Under the pieces are notes generated by a model. That model saw nothing but the letters and a program-made list of their open reading frames with translations. It searched no databases and was not told the origin of the DNA. From NCBI GenBank assembly GCA_020853815.1, contig JADYYE010000096.1, positions 37,927 through 101,926 on the forward strand: 64,000 nucleotides of DNA. The letters run 5' to 3'. This document shows positions 37,210-45,716 of this stretch, piece after piece. Both the position numbers and the translations under genes were made by a program. The stretch is from Phycisphaerales bacterium. Lineage in GTDB: Bacteria; Planctomycetota; Phycisphaerae; Phycisphaerales; UBA1924. Each line of letters starts with the position of its first letter. Position 1 is the stretch's first letter.

Positions 37210-38325
37210 ATGAAGCTCCTGGACCGCTACATCGCCCGTCAGTACCTCATCAACGTGATCGCGTTGCTGCTGATCTTCGCCTCGTTCGTCGTGACCATCG
37301 ACGTATCGCTCAATTTCGATCGCTTCGTGTCCGCGGCCGACCGGTACCTGAAGGAGGAGAGCGCGAACCCCGGGTTTGTCCGGCGCGCGGTGGTGACGGC
37401 GTTGCTCATTGCTGATCTCTGGTGGCCCCGGCTCCTGCAGTTGTTCAACTACACGCTGGGCATGGTGATGGTCGGCGCGATGGGGTTCACGTTTACCCAG
37501 CTCGTGCGCGGGCGAGAGCTCGTGGGTCTGCTGGCGGGCGGGATCGCGCTGCACCGGGCGGCCGTCCCGATCTTTGTCGCGTCGCTGGCGCTCACGGGCG
37601 TGCAGATCGCCAACCAGGAGCTGTTGATCCCGCGGATCGCGGCGATGCTGGTGCGCGATCACGGCGACGCGGGCAAGCGTGCGCTGGGCGAGACCAGCGT
37701 GCCGATGTACAAGGACTCGCGGGGACGCCTGTGGTTTGCGCGGGCGTTCAAGGCCGACGAGGGCGAGCTGACCGGGCTCATGGTGTGGGAGCGCGACGCG
37801 CAGGGCCTGGCGACGACGCGGATCGCGGCGGACTCGGCGCGCTGGAACGGCAAGGCGTGGGACCTTGAGAACGGATCGGCGGTGCGTCTGGACCAGCCGG
37901 AGGCGCCGGGCGTGGTGAAGCGGATCGAGACAAACCTCGATCCCACCGCGATCAAGATGCGGCGATACGCGGGCTTTGCCCAGAGCCTGAGCTGGGTGCA
38001 GGTCTCGCAGATGTTGAGGCGCCCGGAGCTGCTCGATGAGCGCGGCGTGGCGGAGCTGGAACGCATCCGGTGGGGGAGGCTCTCGATCCTGACGGCGAAT
38101 CTGCTCGCGCTGGCGGTGGCCATGCCGTTCTTCCTCCGACGCGAGCCCTGCAACATGATCGTGCAATCTCTGAAATGTGCGCCGATCGCCATCACCGCGC
38201 TGATGGGCGGCGTCTTGGGCGCATCGGCGGCGATCCCCGGACTCCCGCCCCAGGTCGGCGTGTTCGTGCCGGTGATGGTCCTCTTGCCGGTGGCGATCGG
38301 CATGGCGACCAGCGTGCGGACCTGA
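37210..38325 (+). CDS. LptF/LptG family LPS export permease (short form)
   Basis: A 371-residue protein of normal LptF/G length: an N-terminal KLLDRYIARQYLINVIALLL helix, LLQLFNYTLGMVMVGAMGFT, a soluble domain of about 150 residues and three C-terminal helices (SILTANLLALAVAMPFFLRR onward). It starts six bases after the PAP2 stop. Together with the longer paralogue at 33110 it should form the LptFG dimer; which is F and which is G cannot be settled by eye. No lptB or lptC is seen nearby. Confidence 0.83.
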   Translation: MKLLDRYIARQYLINVIALLLIFASFVVTIDVSLNFDRFVSAADRYLKEESANPGFVRRAVVTALLIADLWWPRLLQLFNYTLGMVMVGAMGFTFTQLVRGRELVGLLAGGIALHRAAVPIFVASLALTGVQIANQELLIPRIAAMLVRDHGDAGKRALGETSVPMYKDSRGRLWFARAFKADEGELTGLMVWERDAQGLATTRIAADSARWNGKAWDLENGSAVRLDQPEAPGVVKRIETNLDPTAIKMRRYAGFAQSLSWVQVSQMLRRPELLDERGVAELERIRWGRLSILTANLLALAVAMPFFLRREPCNMIVQSLKCAPIAITALMGGVLGASAAIPGLPPQVGVFVPVMVLLPVAIGMATSVRT

Positions 38326-38426
38326 CATTTTTCGAGTCGGCCCCTGCACGTCCGAGACCCCAGAACGCGCCGATTGAACGCATCGTTGGCTGACATCCCC
38401 GGATTTATGTTTACACCTTGTTTGGG

Positions 38427-38455
38427 TTGCGACGCAGGGGTCTCCTCGTTAGCAT
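38427..38455 (+). promoter_or_regulatory. Predicted promoter of the LamG GC-dockerin gene
   Basis: -35 TTGCGA (38427-38432), a 17-base spacer and -10 TAGCAT (38450-38455), 65 bases before the ATG at 38520. It shares the TTGnnn-N17-TAnnnT layout with promoters before other GC-dockerin genes. Confidence 0.5.
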
Positions 38456-38519
38456 CGATAGATGCGGCGCACGAGTAGGCGTCGGCTTCCTTTGGATGCT
38501 TCAGCGCGGAGTGTGTGTC

Positions 38520-39692
38520 ATGTGTGATCGGATCAGCGCTGTGCGTTGCCGTGGGGTGCGTTCGGGCGCGGTCGTCTCGGCCGCGGCGATGTGGATGCTC
38601 AGCGGGAGTGCGCTGGGCCAGACGCTCGCGATTTTCACGTTCGACGACGGAACGGCGACCGATCTGTCGGGCTACGGGGTCACGACGTCGCTGATCGGAA
38701 GCCCCCCGCCGGCATTCAGCGTCACAGGATACGAGGGGTTCGGATTGGCCACGAGCGGGAGCAACGCCGTTCGCGTCAATCTCGACATCAACCCGACGCT
38801 GGTCCCGAAACTGACCATGGGCGCATGGGTGAAGCCCGGCGTGATCAACCCCAAGCGCCATCTCCTCTCGCACGACAACGGCGGGTACGACCGCAACATC
38901 GGCATCGACACGCGCGGCGGCGGTGACGGCTGGTCAGCCTTCAAGGGCACCGGCGTGCTTGGCTATGTCCCCGCGCTCGCGGACCAGTGGCAGTTCGTTG
39001 CCGTCGTTTATGACGATGTCGCGGACACCGCCATGCTCTACGTCGACGGCGTGGTCAAGAACGCCACAGGCTCGCCCGGCGCGGGGCACGCCTACATGCA
39101 CATCGGCAACAGCACCTGCTGCGACACGGGGATCAATGGCGTGATCGACGGCGTGTTCGTGCTGGGTGAAGCGCTGAGCACCGCGCGCCTCGACGAGATC
39201 AGGAACGGCGGCATCCGCAAGGCGCCGACCTGCCCGATCTTCTTCAAGCACCCGGCCGACTTCGTCGCCTGCAAGGACGACGCCGCGGAGTTTCATGTGA
39301 TCGCGGCCGGAGCCGGGGATCTTTCGGTGCAATGGCAGATCAGGACCGAGATGGGCACGTGGGTGGACGTGGGGGATGGCGAGTTTCCGGGCGTCGGCGG
39401 TTTGATCGGAACCGACACGCCGGACCTGTCAGTCATCAACCTGCAGCCCGGCGCCAAGGTCCGGTTCCGCGCCATGGCGACCAACGCGTGCGCGCCGATC
39501 CCCAGCCACGAGGCTTGGCTGACGGTGTGCCCGTCGGACAGCAACTGCGACGGCTTTGTCAACGGCGACGACTACGACCAGTTCGCGTCGGCGTTTGAGG
39601 CCGCCGACCCCGCCGCGGACTTGAATCTCGACGGATTTGTGAATGGAGATGACTACGACATGTTTGCCAGCGCGTTCGAGGCGGGGTGCTGA
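38520..39692 (+). CDS. Secreted LamG/Ig-like protein with GC-type dockerin tail
   Basis: A 390-residue protein. A signal peptide (to about residue 33, SGSALGQ) is followed by a LamG concanavalin-like domain (about 35-225: AIFTFDDGTATDLSGYGVT, GDGWSAFKGTG, YVDGVVKNATGSPGAG), which generally binds carbohydrate or protein. Next is an Ig-like region (about 240-340) and the double EF-hand tail (SNCDGFVNGDDYDQFASAFE, then LNLDGFVNGDDYDMFASAFE) ending AGC. The ATG at 38520 is preferred to upstream starts because it places a normal n-region before the hydrophobic core. GGCATC repeats follow the stop. First gene of the main GC-dockerin block. Confidence 0.85.
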   Translation: MCDRISAVRCRGVRSGAVVSAAAMWMLSGSALGQTLAIFTFDDGTATDLSGYGVTTSLIGSPPPAFSVTGYEGFGLATSGSNAVRVNLDINPTLVPKLTMGAWVKPGVINPKRHLLSHDNGGYDRNIGIDTRGGGDGWSAFKGTGVLGYVPALADQWQFVAVVYDDVADTAMLYVDGVVKNATGSPGAGHAYMHIGNSTCCDTGINGVIDGVFVLGEALSTARLDEIRNGGIRKAPTCPIFFKHPADFVACKDDAAEFHVIAAGAGDLSVQWQIRTEMGTWVDVGDGEFPGVGGLIGTDTPDLSVINLQPGAKVRFRAMATNACAPIPSHEAWLTVCPSDSNCDGFVNGDDYDQFASAFEAADPAADLNLDGFVNGDDYDMFASAFEAGC

Positions 39693-39703
39693 GGAACAGG
39701 CGA

Positions 39704-39734
39704 CAGGCATCAGGCATCAGGCATCGGGCATCGA
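39704..39734. repeat. GGCATC repeats after a GC-dockerin stop codon
   Basis: Four degenerate AGGCATC/GGGCATC units start 11 bases after the stop codon. The context is the same as after the genes ending at 9317, 42572, 43967 and 53754. Confidence 0.75.
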
Positions 39735-39880
39735 GAACATCACGAGGCGGCGTTGCCGATATGACGCGGCCTGTGCGGCGGATGCTCGCAAGGCCGATCA
39801 CTTCGACGAAAAGAGGATAACGAAGACCGCTTTGATGGCTCGATGTCTCGCCGCGGAGGGCTCCGGCCCGCGACATTCCC

Positions 39881-39909
39881 TTGGGAAAAGCACCACGGTG
39901 CGGTAGGAT
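39881..39909 (+). promoter_or_regulatory. Predicted promoter of the LVIVD GC-dockerin gene
   Basis: -35 TTGGGA (39881-39886), a 17-base spacer and -10 TAGGAT (39904-39909). The next feature is AAGGAG at 39922-39927, eight bases before the ATG. Confidence 0.55.
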
Positions 39910-39935
39910 GCCCTCGTTCCTAAGGAGTGGCGTTC

Positions 39936-42572
39936 ATGCTGCAGTCGCTTTGTCGTTGTGTCGGTGGTTATCGCTCGTCGCCCGCGATGGTCGGAGCGGC
40001 GGCGCTCTTTCTGGGTGGCGTGTCGGCGCTCGCCCAATGCGGCACGTCGGTGCTCTGGCACGACGGCGGGGAAGTGACCGCGTCGCACGCGACGCCTTCC
40101 TATTACCTCGGCGGGGCGGCCAACGAGCTGCGCATCTACTCGATGGCGAACCCCGCCGCCCCCGTGCTGGAGTCGACGTACATCCTCGACGGCGTGCCGA
40201 TCAAGATCGAAAAGGACGGGGACTTCGTCTACGTCGCGCTGGGGGAGCGCGGCGTGGAGATCATCGACATGACCAACCCCGCGGCGCCGGTGCAGGTCCA
40301 ATCGATCGGCGGCGGCAACGCGAAAGATGTCGCGGTGTCGAGCGGCAAGCTCTTCGTGTGCTGGAACGGCGACATCCGCACCTACGACGTCTCCAACCCC
40401 GCGATTCCACAGTGGCTCAGCACCTACACCATCGGCAACGCCATCGAGATCGAGAGCCGCAACAACATCGTGTTCGCGATGGGCGGCTTCACCGTGACGG
40501 CGGTGGACTATCAGAATCCCACGTCGCCCGTGTTCCGCGACAGCGTGGCGTTCGCGGACACAACGCGCCGGATGGACGTCCGTCCGGGCACACTGGCGGT
40601 GCTGGCCGACAGTGACATCTACTTTCTCGATATCTCCACGCCGTCGAACATCACGCAGGTGAGCGCCGTGACGAACGTGGCGACGAGCATCGACGACGGG
40701 ACGTGCGAGTTCGGCCAGGCCGACGGCGTGCCGGTGCTGTACTTCGTCAACTTCGATCACGACCTGGACGCGGTTTCGCTCGCCAACCCCGCGTCACCAC
40801 AACCGATGCCTTCGATCACGCCCGACATGCCCATCGGAACACGGGCGGCGGCTCCCTCGGCGGATCGCGTTCATGTGGCGATGGGCTCCGGCCTGATCTC
40901 GTTCGCGACGACGTTGTCTGGCGCGAGCCAACTGTCAAGCGTCAATATGGGGCCGGTGGGCCTGCGCGGGCTCGTCACGGCCGGGAATGCGCTGGTGGCG
41001 GCGCCCGGAAACGCGCTGCTGGTCTACGACGCGACGAATCCAGCGGCCCCCGTGCTGGCGGCGAGCGTCCCACTCCCCGACTTCGTCAACGCGCTGGCGG
41101 CGGACGGTGCCCGGGTGTACGTGCAGACCGACGGCGAGATTCTTCAGACGTACGACGTGAGCAATCCGGCGTCGCCGCTCCTGCTCGGAGAGGACACGGT
41201 GGTCTCGGATGCGTGGGAGATGCACGCACGAGGCGACTACCTGTACATGACGACCTGGGCCGAGAAGTTCGACATCTACCGCGTCGCCGACCCCAACAAC
41301 ATCCGGCGCAAGAGCTCGACCGAGACGATGTTCTCGGCGGGCTTGGTCGTGGAGGATGCGATCGCGTACGTCGTGACCGGCGCGACGATCGACATCTATG
41401 ACACCGCGGACCCCTCGAACCCGGAACTTCTCGCGATGCACCCGTCCCCGGGATTATGGGCCTTTGAGTCGGCGGTGATGATGCCGGGGCACATCCTGGC
41501 GGCGATGACCGGCATCGGCGAATGCCAGGCGATCGACGTCTCGAACCCGGCGAATCCGGCGGTTCGAGCGACGCTGAACTTCCCCGGGCTTCTCCCGTTT
41601 CCCCACGCGGCTGGATCGCTGCTGGTCATATCCAGACCCCAGGAGGTCAAGTTGGTCGACTGGTCGGACCCGAGCAGCCCGGTGATTCTGCCACAGACCC
41701 TGCGGCAATCGGGGCAGATGGAATACGGCACCATGGTCGGCACGGTGTTCTTTGGAACCAGCTACTACGAGATCGGCATCGACGCCTTTGACCTGCCCGG
41801 CCTGCCGCGATTGACGCACCAGCCCGAGGCGCAGATGGTCTGCGCGATCGACGCCTCCGCGCAGCTGTCGGTCACGCTGGCCGAGCCCGCGGGCGCGACG
41901 TATCGCTGGCGTCGCGGCGGGTTCCCGATGAGCAACGGCACGACCGGCTGGGGCACCACGATCTCGGGCGTCACGACGCCGACGCTGACGTTCACCAATC
42001 CTCATGTGCAGGACATCGCGCTCTACGACTGCGTCATCACCAATTCGTGCGGGTCGATCACGAGCAAGAGCGTGTCGCTCTTCCCGGGAATCTCGCCCCA
42101 GATCGTGATCGAGCCGCAGGACCGCAACGTGTGCCCGTCCGGGAGCGCGACGCTGAGCGTCGGCTGGCTCGGCTCGCTCCCCGCGACGTTCGCGTGGCAG
42201 GCCGAGATCCCGGCGGGCTCCGGGACATGGATCGGCGTGAGCGACGGCGAGTTCGCGCGGTTCTCAATCGAGGGCGCGACGACGCGGTTCCTCACCATCT
42301 CGGCCCAGGTGGGTGAAACGCTCCCCGAGTTCGTGCAGACCATGTATCGCTGCGTCGTGACCAACGACTGCGGGAGCGCGACGAGCGATGCGGCGACGCT
42401 TCGCATCTGCGTCGGCGACTACAACTGCGACGGCTTCGTCAACGGCAATGACTTCGACGATTTCGCCGGCTTCTTCGAGGCCGGCGACCCCGCGGCCGAC
42501 GTGAACCGCGACGGCTTTGTGAACGGCGATGACTACGACGTGTTCGCGGAGGCGTTCGAGGCCGGGTGCTGA
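39936..42572 (+). CDS. Secreted LVIVD-propeller/Ig-like protein with GC-type dockerin tail
   Basis: An 878-residue protein. A signal peptide (to about residue 33, GGVSALAQ) is followed by about ten LVIVD-type repeats (ELRIYSMANPAAPVLESTYI, GVEIIDMTNPAAPVQVQSIG, RTYDVSNPAIPQWLSTYTI, LQTYDVSNPASPLLLGEDTV) predicted to close a large beta-propeller. Two Ig-like domains follow (about 640-720 and 725-820), then the tail with a slightly divergent first hand (NCDGFVNGNDFDDFAGFFE) and a canonical second, ending EAGC. The start at 39936 is fixed by AAGGAG. The function is unknown; LVIVD proteins are surface-associated. Confidence 0.85.
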   Translation: MLQSLCRCVGGYRSSPAMVGAAALFLGGVSALAQCGTSVLWHDGGEVTASHATPSYYLGGAANELRIYSMANPAAPVLESTYILDGVPIKIEKDGDFVYVALGERGVEIIDMTNPAAPVQVQSIGGGNAKDVAVSSGKLFVCWNGDIRTYDVSNPAIPQWLSTYTIGNAIEIESRNNIVFAMGGFTVTAVDYQNPTSPVFRDSVAFADTTRRMDVRPGTLAVLADSDIYFLDISTPSNITQVSAVTNVATSIDDGTCEFGQADGVPVLYFVNFDHDLDAVSLANPASPQPMPSITPDMPIGTRAAAPSADRVHVAMGSGLISFATTLSGASQLSSVNMGPVGLRGLVTAGNALVAAPGNALLVYDATNPAAPVLAASVPLPDFVNALAADGARVYVQTDGEILQTYDVSNPASPLLLGEDTVVSDAWEMHARGDYLYMTTWAEKFDIYRVADPNNIRRKSSTETMFSAGLVVEDAIAYVVTGATIDIYDTADPSNPELLAMHPSPGLWAFESAVMMPGHILAAMTGIGECQAIDVSNPANPAVRATLNFPGLLPFPHAAGSLLVISRPQEVKLVDWSDPSSPVILPQTLRQSGQMEYGTMVGTVFFGTSYYEIGIDAFDLPGLPRLTHQPEAQMVCAIDASAQLSVTLAEPAGATYRWRRGGFPMSNGTTGWGTTISGVTTPTLTFTNPHVQDIALYDCVITNSCGSITSKSVSLFPGISPQIVIEPQDRNVCPSGSATLSVGWLGSLPATFAWQAEIPAGSGTWIGVSDGEFARFSIEGATTRFLTISAQVGETLPEFVQTMYRCVVTNDCGSATSDAATLRICVGDYNCDGFVNGNDFDDFAGFFEAGDPAADVNRDGFVNGDDYDVFAEAFEAGC

Positions 42573-42579
42573 AGAACAC

Positions 42580-42669
42580 GCATCAGGCACCGGGCACCAG
42601 GCATCAGGAAAAGAGCGACACATCGAGACAGGAAGACAGCGACACAGCGAGACAGGAAGTAGGCGAGAC
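42580..42669. repeat. GGCATC plus GCGAGACA repeats after a GC-dockerin stop codon
   Basis: CATCAGGCACCGGGCACCAG-type units (42580-42608) are followed by about seven GCGACACA/GCGAGACAG-type units (42613-42669). The order matches 9324-9397. Confidence 0.75.
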
Positions 42670-42731
42670 CGGAATAATCTCCCCGGAAGTGAGTCCGGTC
42701 GGGCAGGTCAGACAAGTGCGGCAAGGTTCCC

Positions 42732-43967
42732 ATGCGCTCTGAAACGAGCACCATGAAAGGCGAGTGCGTGATGCTGCGATTCCCCAGTTCGGCTGGTTCA
42801 ACGATGGCGGCGGCGGTGACTGCGGCGGTGACTGCGGCGGTGCTCGCGACGGGCGCCGGCGCCCAGTGGACGGCCACCCTCCTGAACCCCGCGGGCTCGG
42901 TCGAGTCGGTGGCCATCCACGCCTCGCCCGGTGCGCAGGCCGGCCACTCAAAGTTCGGCGACTATTACCACGCCGGCTTCTGGAACGGGAGTGCCGGTTC
43001 TTGGATCGACCTTCACCCGACATGGAGTGTCGAGTCGGTCGCGAATGCCGCCGATGCCGGGCAGCAGGTCGGACGCGCACGCGTCGGCAACGCGCACCAC
43101 GCCGCGCTCTGGAGCGGCACGCCCGAGTCGTGGGTCAATCTCAATCCGCCCGGAGCCAGCGGCTCCATCGCCTACGCCGTCCGCGCGGGTCAGCAGGCCG
43201 GGATGGCGAAGATCGACGGCGTCGACCACGCGGGATATTGGAGCGGCAGCGCCGTCACCTGGGTTGACCTGCACCCCGACGGCGCGACGGTCTCCCTCGC
43301 ACGCGGCACGTCGGGCACGCGTCAGGTCGGGCAGGCCACCTTCGACGGCTTCACCCGCGCCAGCCTCTGGCTCGGAAGCGCCGCGTCGTGGATCGATCTC
43401 AATCCATACTTCGCCGAATCGTCGGGGGCGGTGGCGGTGTGGGGCAACACGCAGGTCGGCTGGGCGACCTTCGAAGGACAGCAGCGGGCCGCGATGTGGA
43501 GCGGCTCGGCGGACTCGTGGGTCGATCTTCACCCCGGCGGCGCGCAGTTCTCCCTGGCGCACGGCGCGCACGAGGGCTGGCAGGTCGGTTACGCCTACAG
43601 CGACAAGTACCGAGCGAGCGTGTGGACCGGTTCCGCGGCGTCGTGGGAGGACCTGTCCTCAACCCTCCCGGGCACATGGCTCAGCTCGCTGGCGTGGAGC
43701 GCGTGGCGCGAGGGCCCGACGCTGTACGTCGCCGGGAGCGGTTTCAACGCCGATCGCTGGCGCACCGAGGCGATCCTGTGGTCGCGCACCGTCGACGTGC
43801 CCTGCCCGGCGGATGTCAACGGCGACACATTCGTCAACGGCGACGACTATGACCTTTTCGCCGAGGCGTTCGACGCGGGCGACCTCGCCGCGGACTTCAA
43901 CCAGGACGGCTTCGTCAACGGCGACGACTACGACCTGTTCGCCGAGGCATTCGAGGCGGGGTGTTGA
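42732..43967 (+). CDS. Secreted HAF-like repeat protein with GC-type dockerin tail
   Basis: A protein of up to 411 residues. A signal peptide (ending TGAGAQ) is followed by about six tandem repeats of about 48 residues, each with a core like HAALWSGTPESWVNLNPPGA, YWSGSAVTWVDLHPDGA and AMWSGSADSWVDLHPGGA. This resembles HAF-type extracellular repeats, probably a beta-propeller. The tail has two EF-hands (DVNGDTFVNGDDYDLFAEAF, DFNQDGFVNGDDYDLFAEAF) and ends EAGC; this is the only one of the ten whose Cys codon is TGT. Three start codons (42732, 42753, 42771) are possible and none has a strong ribosome binding site. GGTATGAGGCATC repeats follow. Confidence 0.82.
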   Translation: MRSETSTMKGECVMLRFPSSAGSTMAAAVTAAVTAAVLATGAGAQWTATLLNPAGSVESVAIHASPGAQAGHSKFGDYYHAGFWNGSAGSWIDLHPTWSVESVANAADAGQQVGRARVGNAHHAALWSGTPESWVNLNPPGASGSIAYAVRAGQQAGMAKIDGVDHAGYWSGSAVTWVDLHPDGATVSLARGTSGTRQVGQATFDGFTRASLWLGSAASWIDLNPYFAESSGAVAVWGNTQVGWATFEGQQRAAMWSGSADSWVDLHPGGAQFSLAHGAHEGWQVGYAYSDKYRASVWTGSAASWEDLSSTLPGTWLSSLAWSAWREGPTLYVAGSGFNADRWRTEAILWSRTVDVPCPADVNGDTFVNGDDYDLFAEAFDAGDLAADFNQDGFVNGDDYDLFAEAFEAGC

Positions 43968-44151
43968 GGAAGCGGCGTCGGGTATGAGGCATCGCGCACC
44001 TGGGAATGAGCGAGTCGACGGCGCAGCCAACAAAGCTCGCCTCGTTCGTCCAGCGTTCTGAGCCAAGTACTCGCTTGTCGAGTCGCGGGTGGCCGCGCGG
44101 CCGCCCACTCGCTTCGGGAGAAGACCTGACCCCGCTCCGTGCGTGATTCCC

Positions 44152-44180
44152 TTGGCCGAAGGCGCCGTTTCCGTTACCTT
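44152..44180 (+). promoter_or_regulatory. Predicted promoter of the PQQ-propeller GC-dockerin gene
   Basis: -35 TTGGCC (44152-44157), a 17-base spacer and -10 TACCTT (44175-44180), 36 bases before the ATG at 44216, with AAGGGAG at 44203-44209 as ribosome binding site. Confidence 0.5.
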
Positions 44181-44215
44181 GGAGGTGCGGGCGTCGCCCG
44201 CGAAGGGAGACTCAC

Positions 44216-45604
44216 ATGCGGTGCATGATCGCGGGCGCGCTGGCGCTCAATGTCGCGCTGTCGGCCGGAGCGCTGGCCCAGGACTGGACGAACAATGGCG
44301 GAAATGCGGGCCGGAACGGGCAGACAAGTCAATTGGGGCCCGACGCCGCGACGCCGCTCTGGTCGGGCGGTCGCAGTTCCAGCATCGCGTGGCAGCCGGT
44401 GATCGAGGGATCACGCGTCTTCCTGGTGCGTCAGACGGGTTTTCCGCCCGAGCCCAATTCCGACGAATCGCCCGTCGTGTGCATGAACCTCGATACGGGC
44501 CAGGAAATCTGGACCCGCAACATTCCCTATCTGGCCAACGACTGGACGACGTGGGTCGCGGGTGTCTCGAACGGCAAGGTCTTTGTGTCGCGATCGGGCA
44601 ACGGCGCGTCGGTCAAGGCCAAGCTGCACGCTCTAAACGCCGCCACCGGCGCGACGCTCTGGTCGTCGGCTGATCTGATCGACGCCGGCCCGTACGACGG
44701 CGTGGTGTTCGCGCCGAACGGCGATCCCGTCGTCGCCAGCTTCACGAAAATCTGGCGCATCAACGCCAGCAACGGCGCCACGGTATGGACGGCAAACCGC
44801 GTCGGCTCGGTCTCCGGCAACTGCGGCGGAGCGATCCACGCCGATGCGATCTACGTCGCCGACGCCGTCCCGGGCGGGCACGCGATCAAGAAGTTCAACC
44901 TCTCAACGGGCGCGTTCATGTACCAGAGCCCGACGCTCTCCGGGTTCACGATCCAGAACACGCCGATGGTCGCGCCGGACGGCACGATCTATCTCTCGCG
45001 CGTGCAGAACAACGTCTCCGTCGACTTCTTCTACGCGATCGACGACAACGGCGCGTCGATGAGCGTGCGCTGGTCGGTCCCCGCGCAGTGGACGACCGAG
45101 TCGGAGTTCGCGGTGGCGACCGACGGCTCGGTCTTCATGATGGACCCGGGGAACAAGATCGCGCGCCGGCGCGCGTCCAACGGGAGCCTGATCGCGCAGA
45201 GCGCCGCGATCCCAGCGGATTTCTCCCAGCCGCGGATGGCGGTCGATTCGCAAAACCGTCTGTTCTTCTCCAATGGCGCGTTCGCCAACGGGCGCTTCTA
45301 TTCGTTCAATCCCGACCTCTCCGAGCGCTGGTCGGTCGCCGTGACCAACATCAATATTGGTGCGCCGGCGTTCGGACGCGACGGCACGCTGCTGGTCGCG
45401 GGAACGGGCACGAACATCAAGGCCTATCGCACGCCACGTTGCCTTGCGGACTTCAACCACGACGGCTTCGTGAACGGCGACGACTACGACGCCTTCGCCG
45501 AGGTCTTTGACATCGCCGATCCCGCGGCGGACCTGAACCATGACGGCTTCGTGAACGGCGACGACTACGACCTTTTCGCCGAGCATTTCGACGCCGGGTG
45601 CTGA
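44216..45604 (+). CDS. Secreted PQQ-like propeller protein with GC-type dockerin tail
   Basis: A 462-residue protein with signal peptide MRCMIAGALALNVALSAGAL ending in AQ, then PQQ-like beta-propeller blades (LDTGQEIWTRNIPYLANDW, LHALNAATGATLWSSADLID, RINASNGATVWTANRVGSVS). The tail (DFNHDGFVNGDDYDAFAEVF, DLNHDGFVNGDDYDLFAEHF) ends DAGC. No PQQ-dehydrogenase active-site residues are evident, so it is probably a structural or binding propeller. The bases after the stop (AAGCGCGGCG) are the same as after the gene ending at 47882. Confidence 0.85.
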   Translation: MRCMIAGALALNVALSAGALAQDWTNNGGNAGRNGQTSQLGPDAATPLWSGGRSSSIAWQPVIEGSRVFLVRQTGFPPEPNSDESPVVCMNLDTGQEIWTRNIPYLANDWTTWVAGVSNGKVFVSRSGNGASVKAKLHALNAATGATLWSSADLIDAGPYDGVVFAPNGDPVVASFTKIWRINASNGATVWTANRVGSVSGNCGGAIHADAIYVADAVPGGHAIKKFNLSTGAFMYQSPTLSGFTIQNTPMVAPDGTIYLSRVQNNVSVDFFYAIDDNGASMSVRWSVPAQWTTESEFAVATDGSVFMMDPGNKIARRRASNGSLIAQSAAIPADFSQPRMAVDSQNRLFFSNGAFANGRFYSFNPDLSERWSVAVTNINIGAPAFGRDGTLLVAGTGTNIKAYRTPRCLADFNHDGFVNGDDYDAFAEVFDIADPAADLNHDGFVNGDDYDLFAEHFDAGC

Positions 45605-45681
45605 AGCGCGGCGAGGTTGCTCCCCGCTCGTTCCAGGTCCGAGAATTGCGATGGAATTGGGCACAGCGCCATGAGATCGTG

Positions 45682-45710
45682 TTGTATGCACGCTCAGCGT
45701 CCGATAGATT
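45682..45710 (+). promoter_or_regulatory. Predicted promoter with leaderless start
   Basis: -35 TTGTAT (45682-45687), a 17-base spacer and -10 TAGATT (45705-45710), which ends six bases before the ATG at 45717. No ribosome binding site fits between, so a leaderless mRNA is expected. Confidence 0.55.
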
Positions 45711-45716
45711 CTTGCG

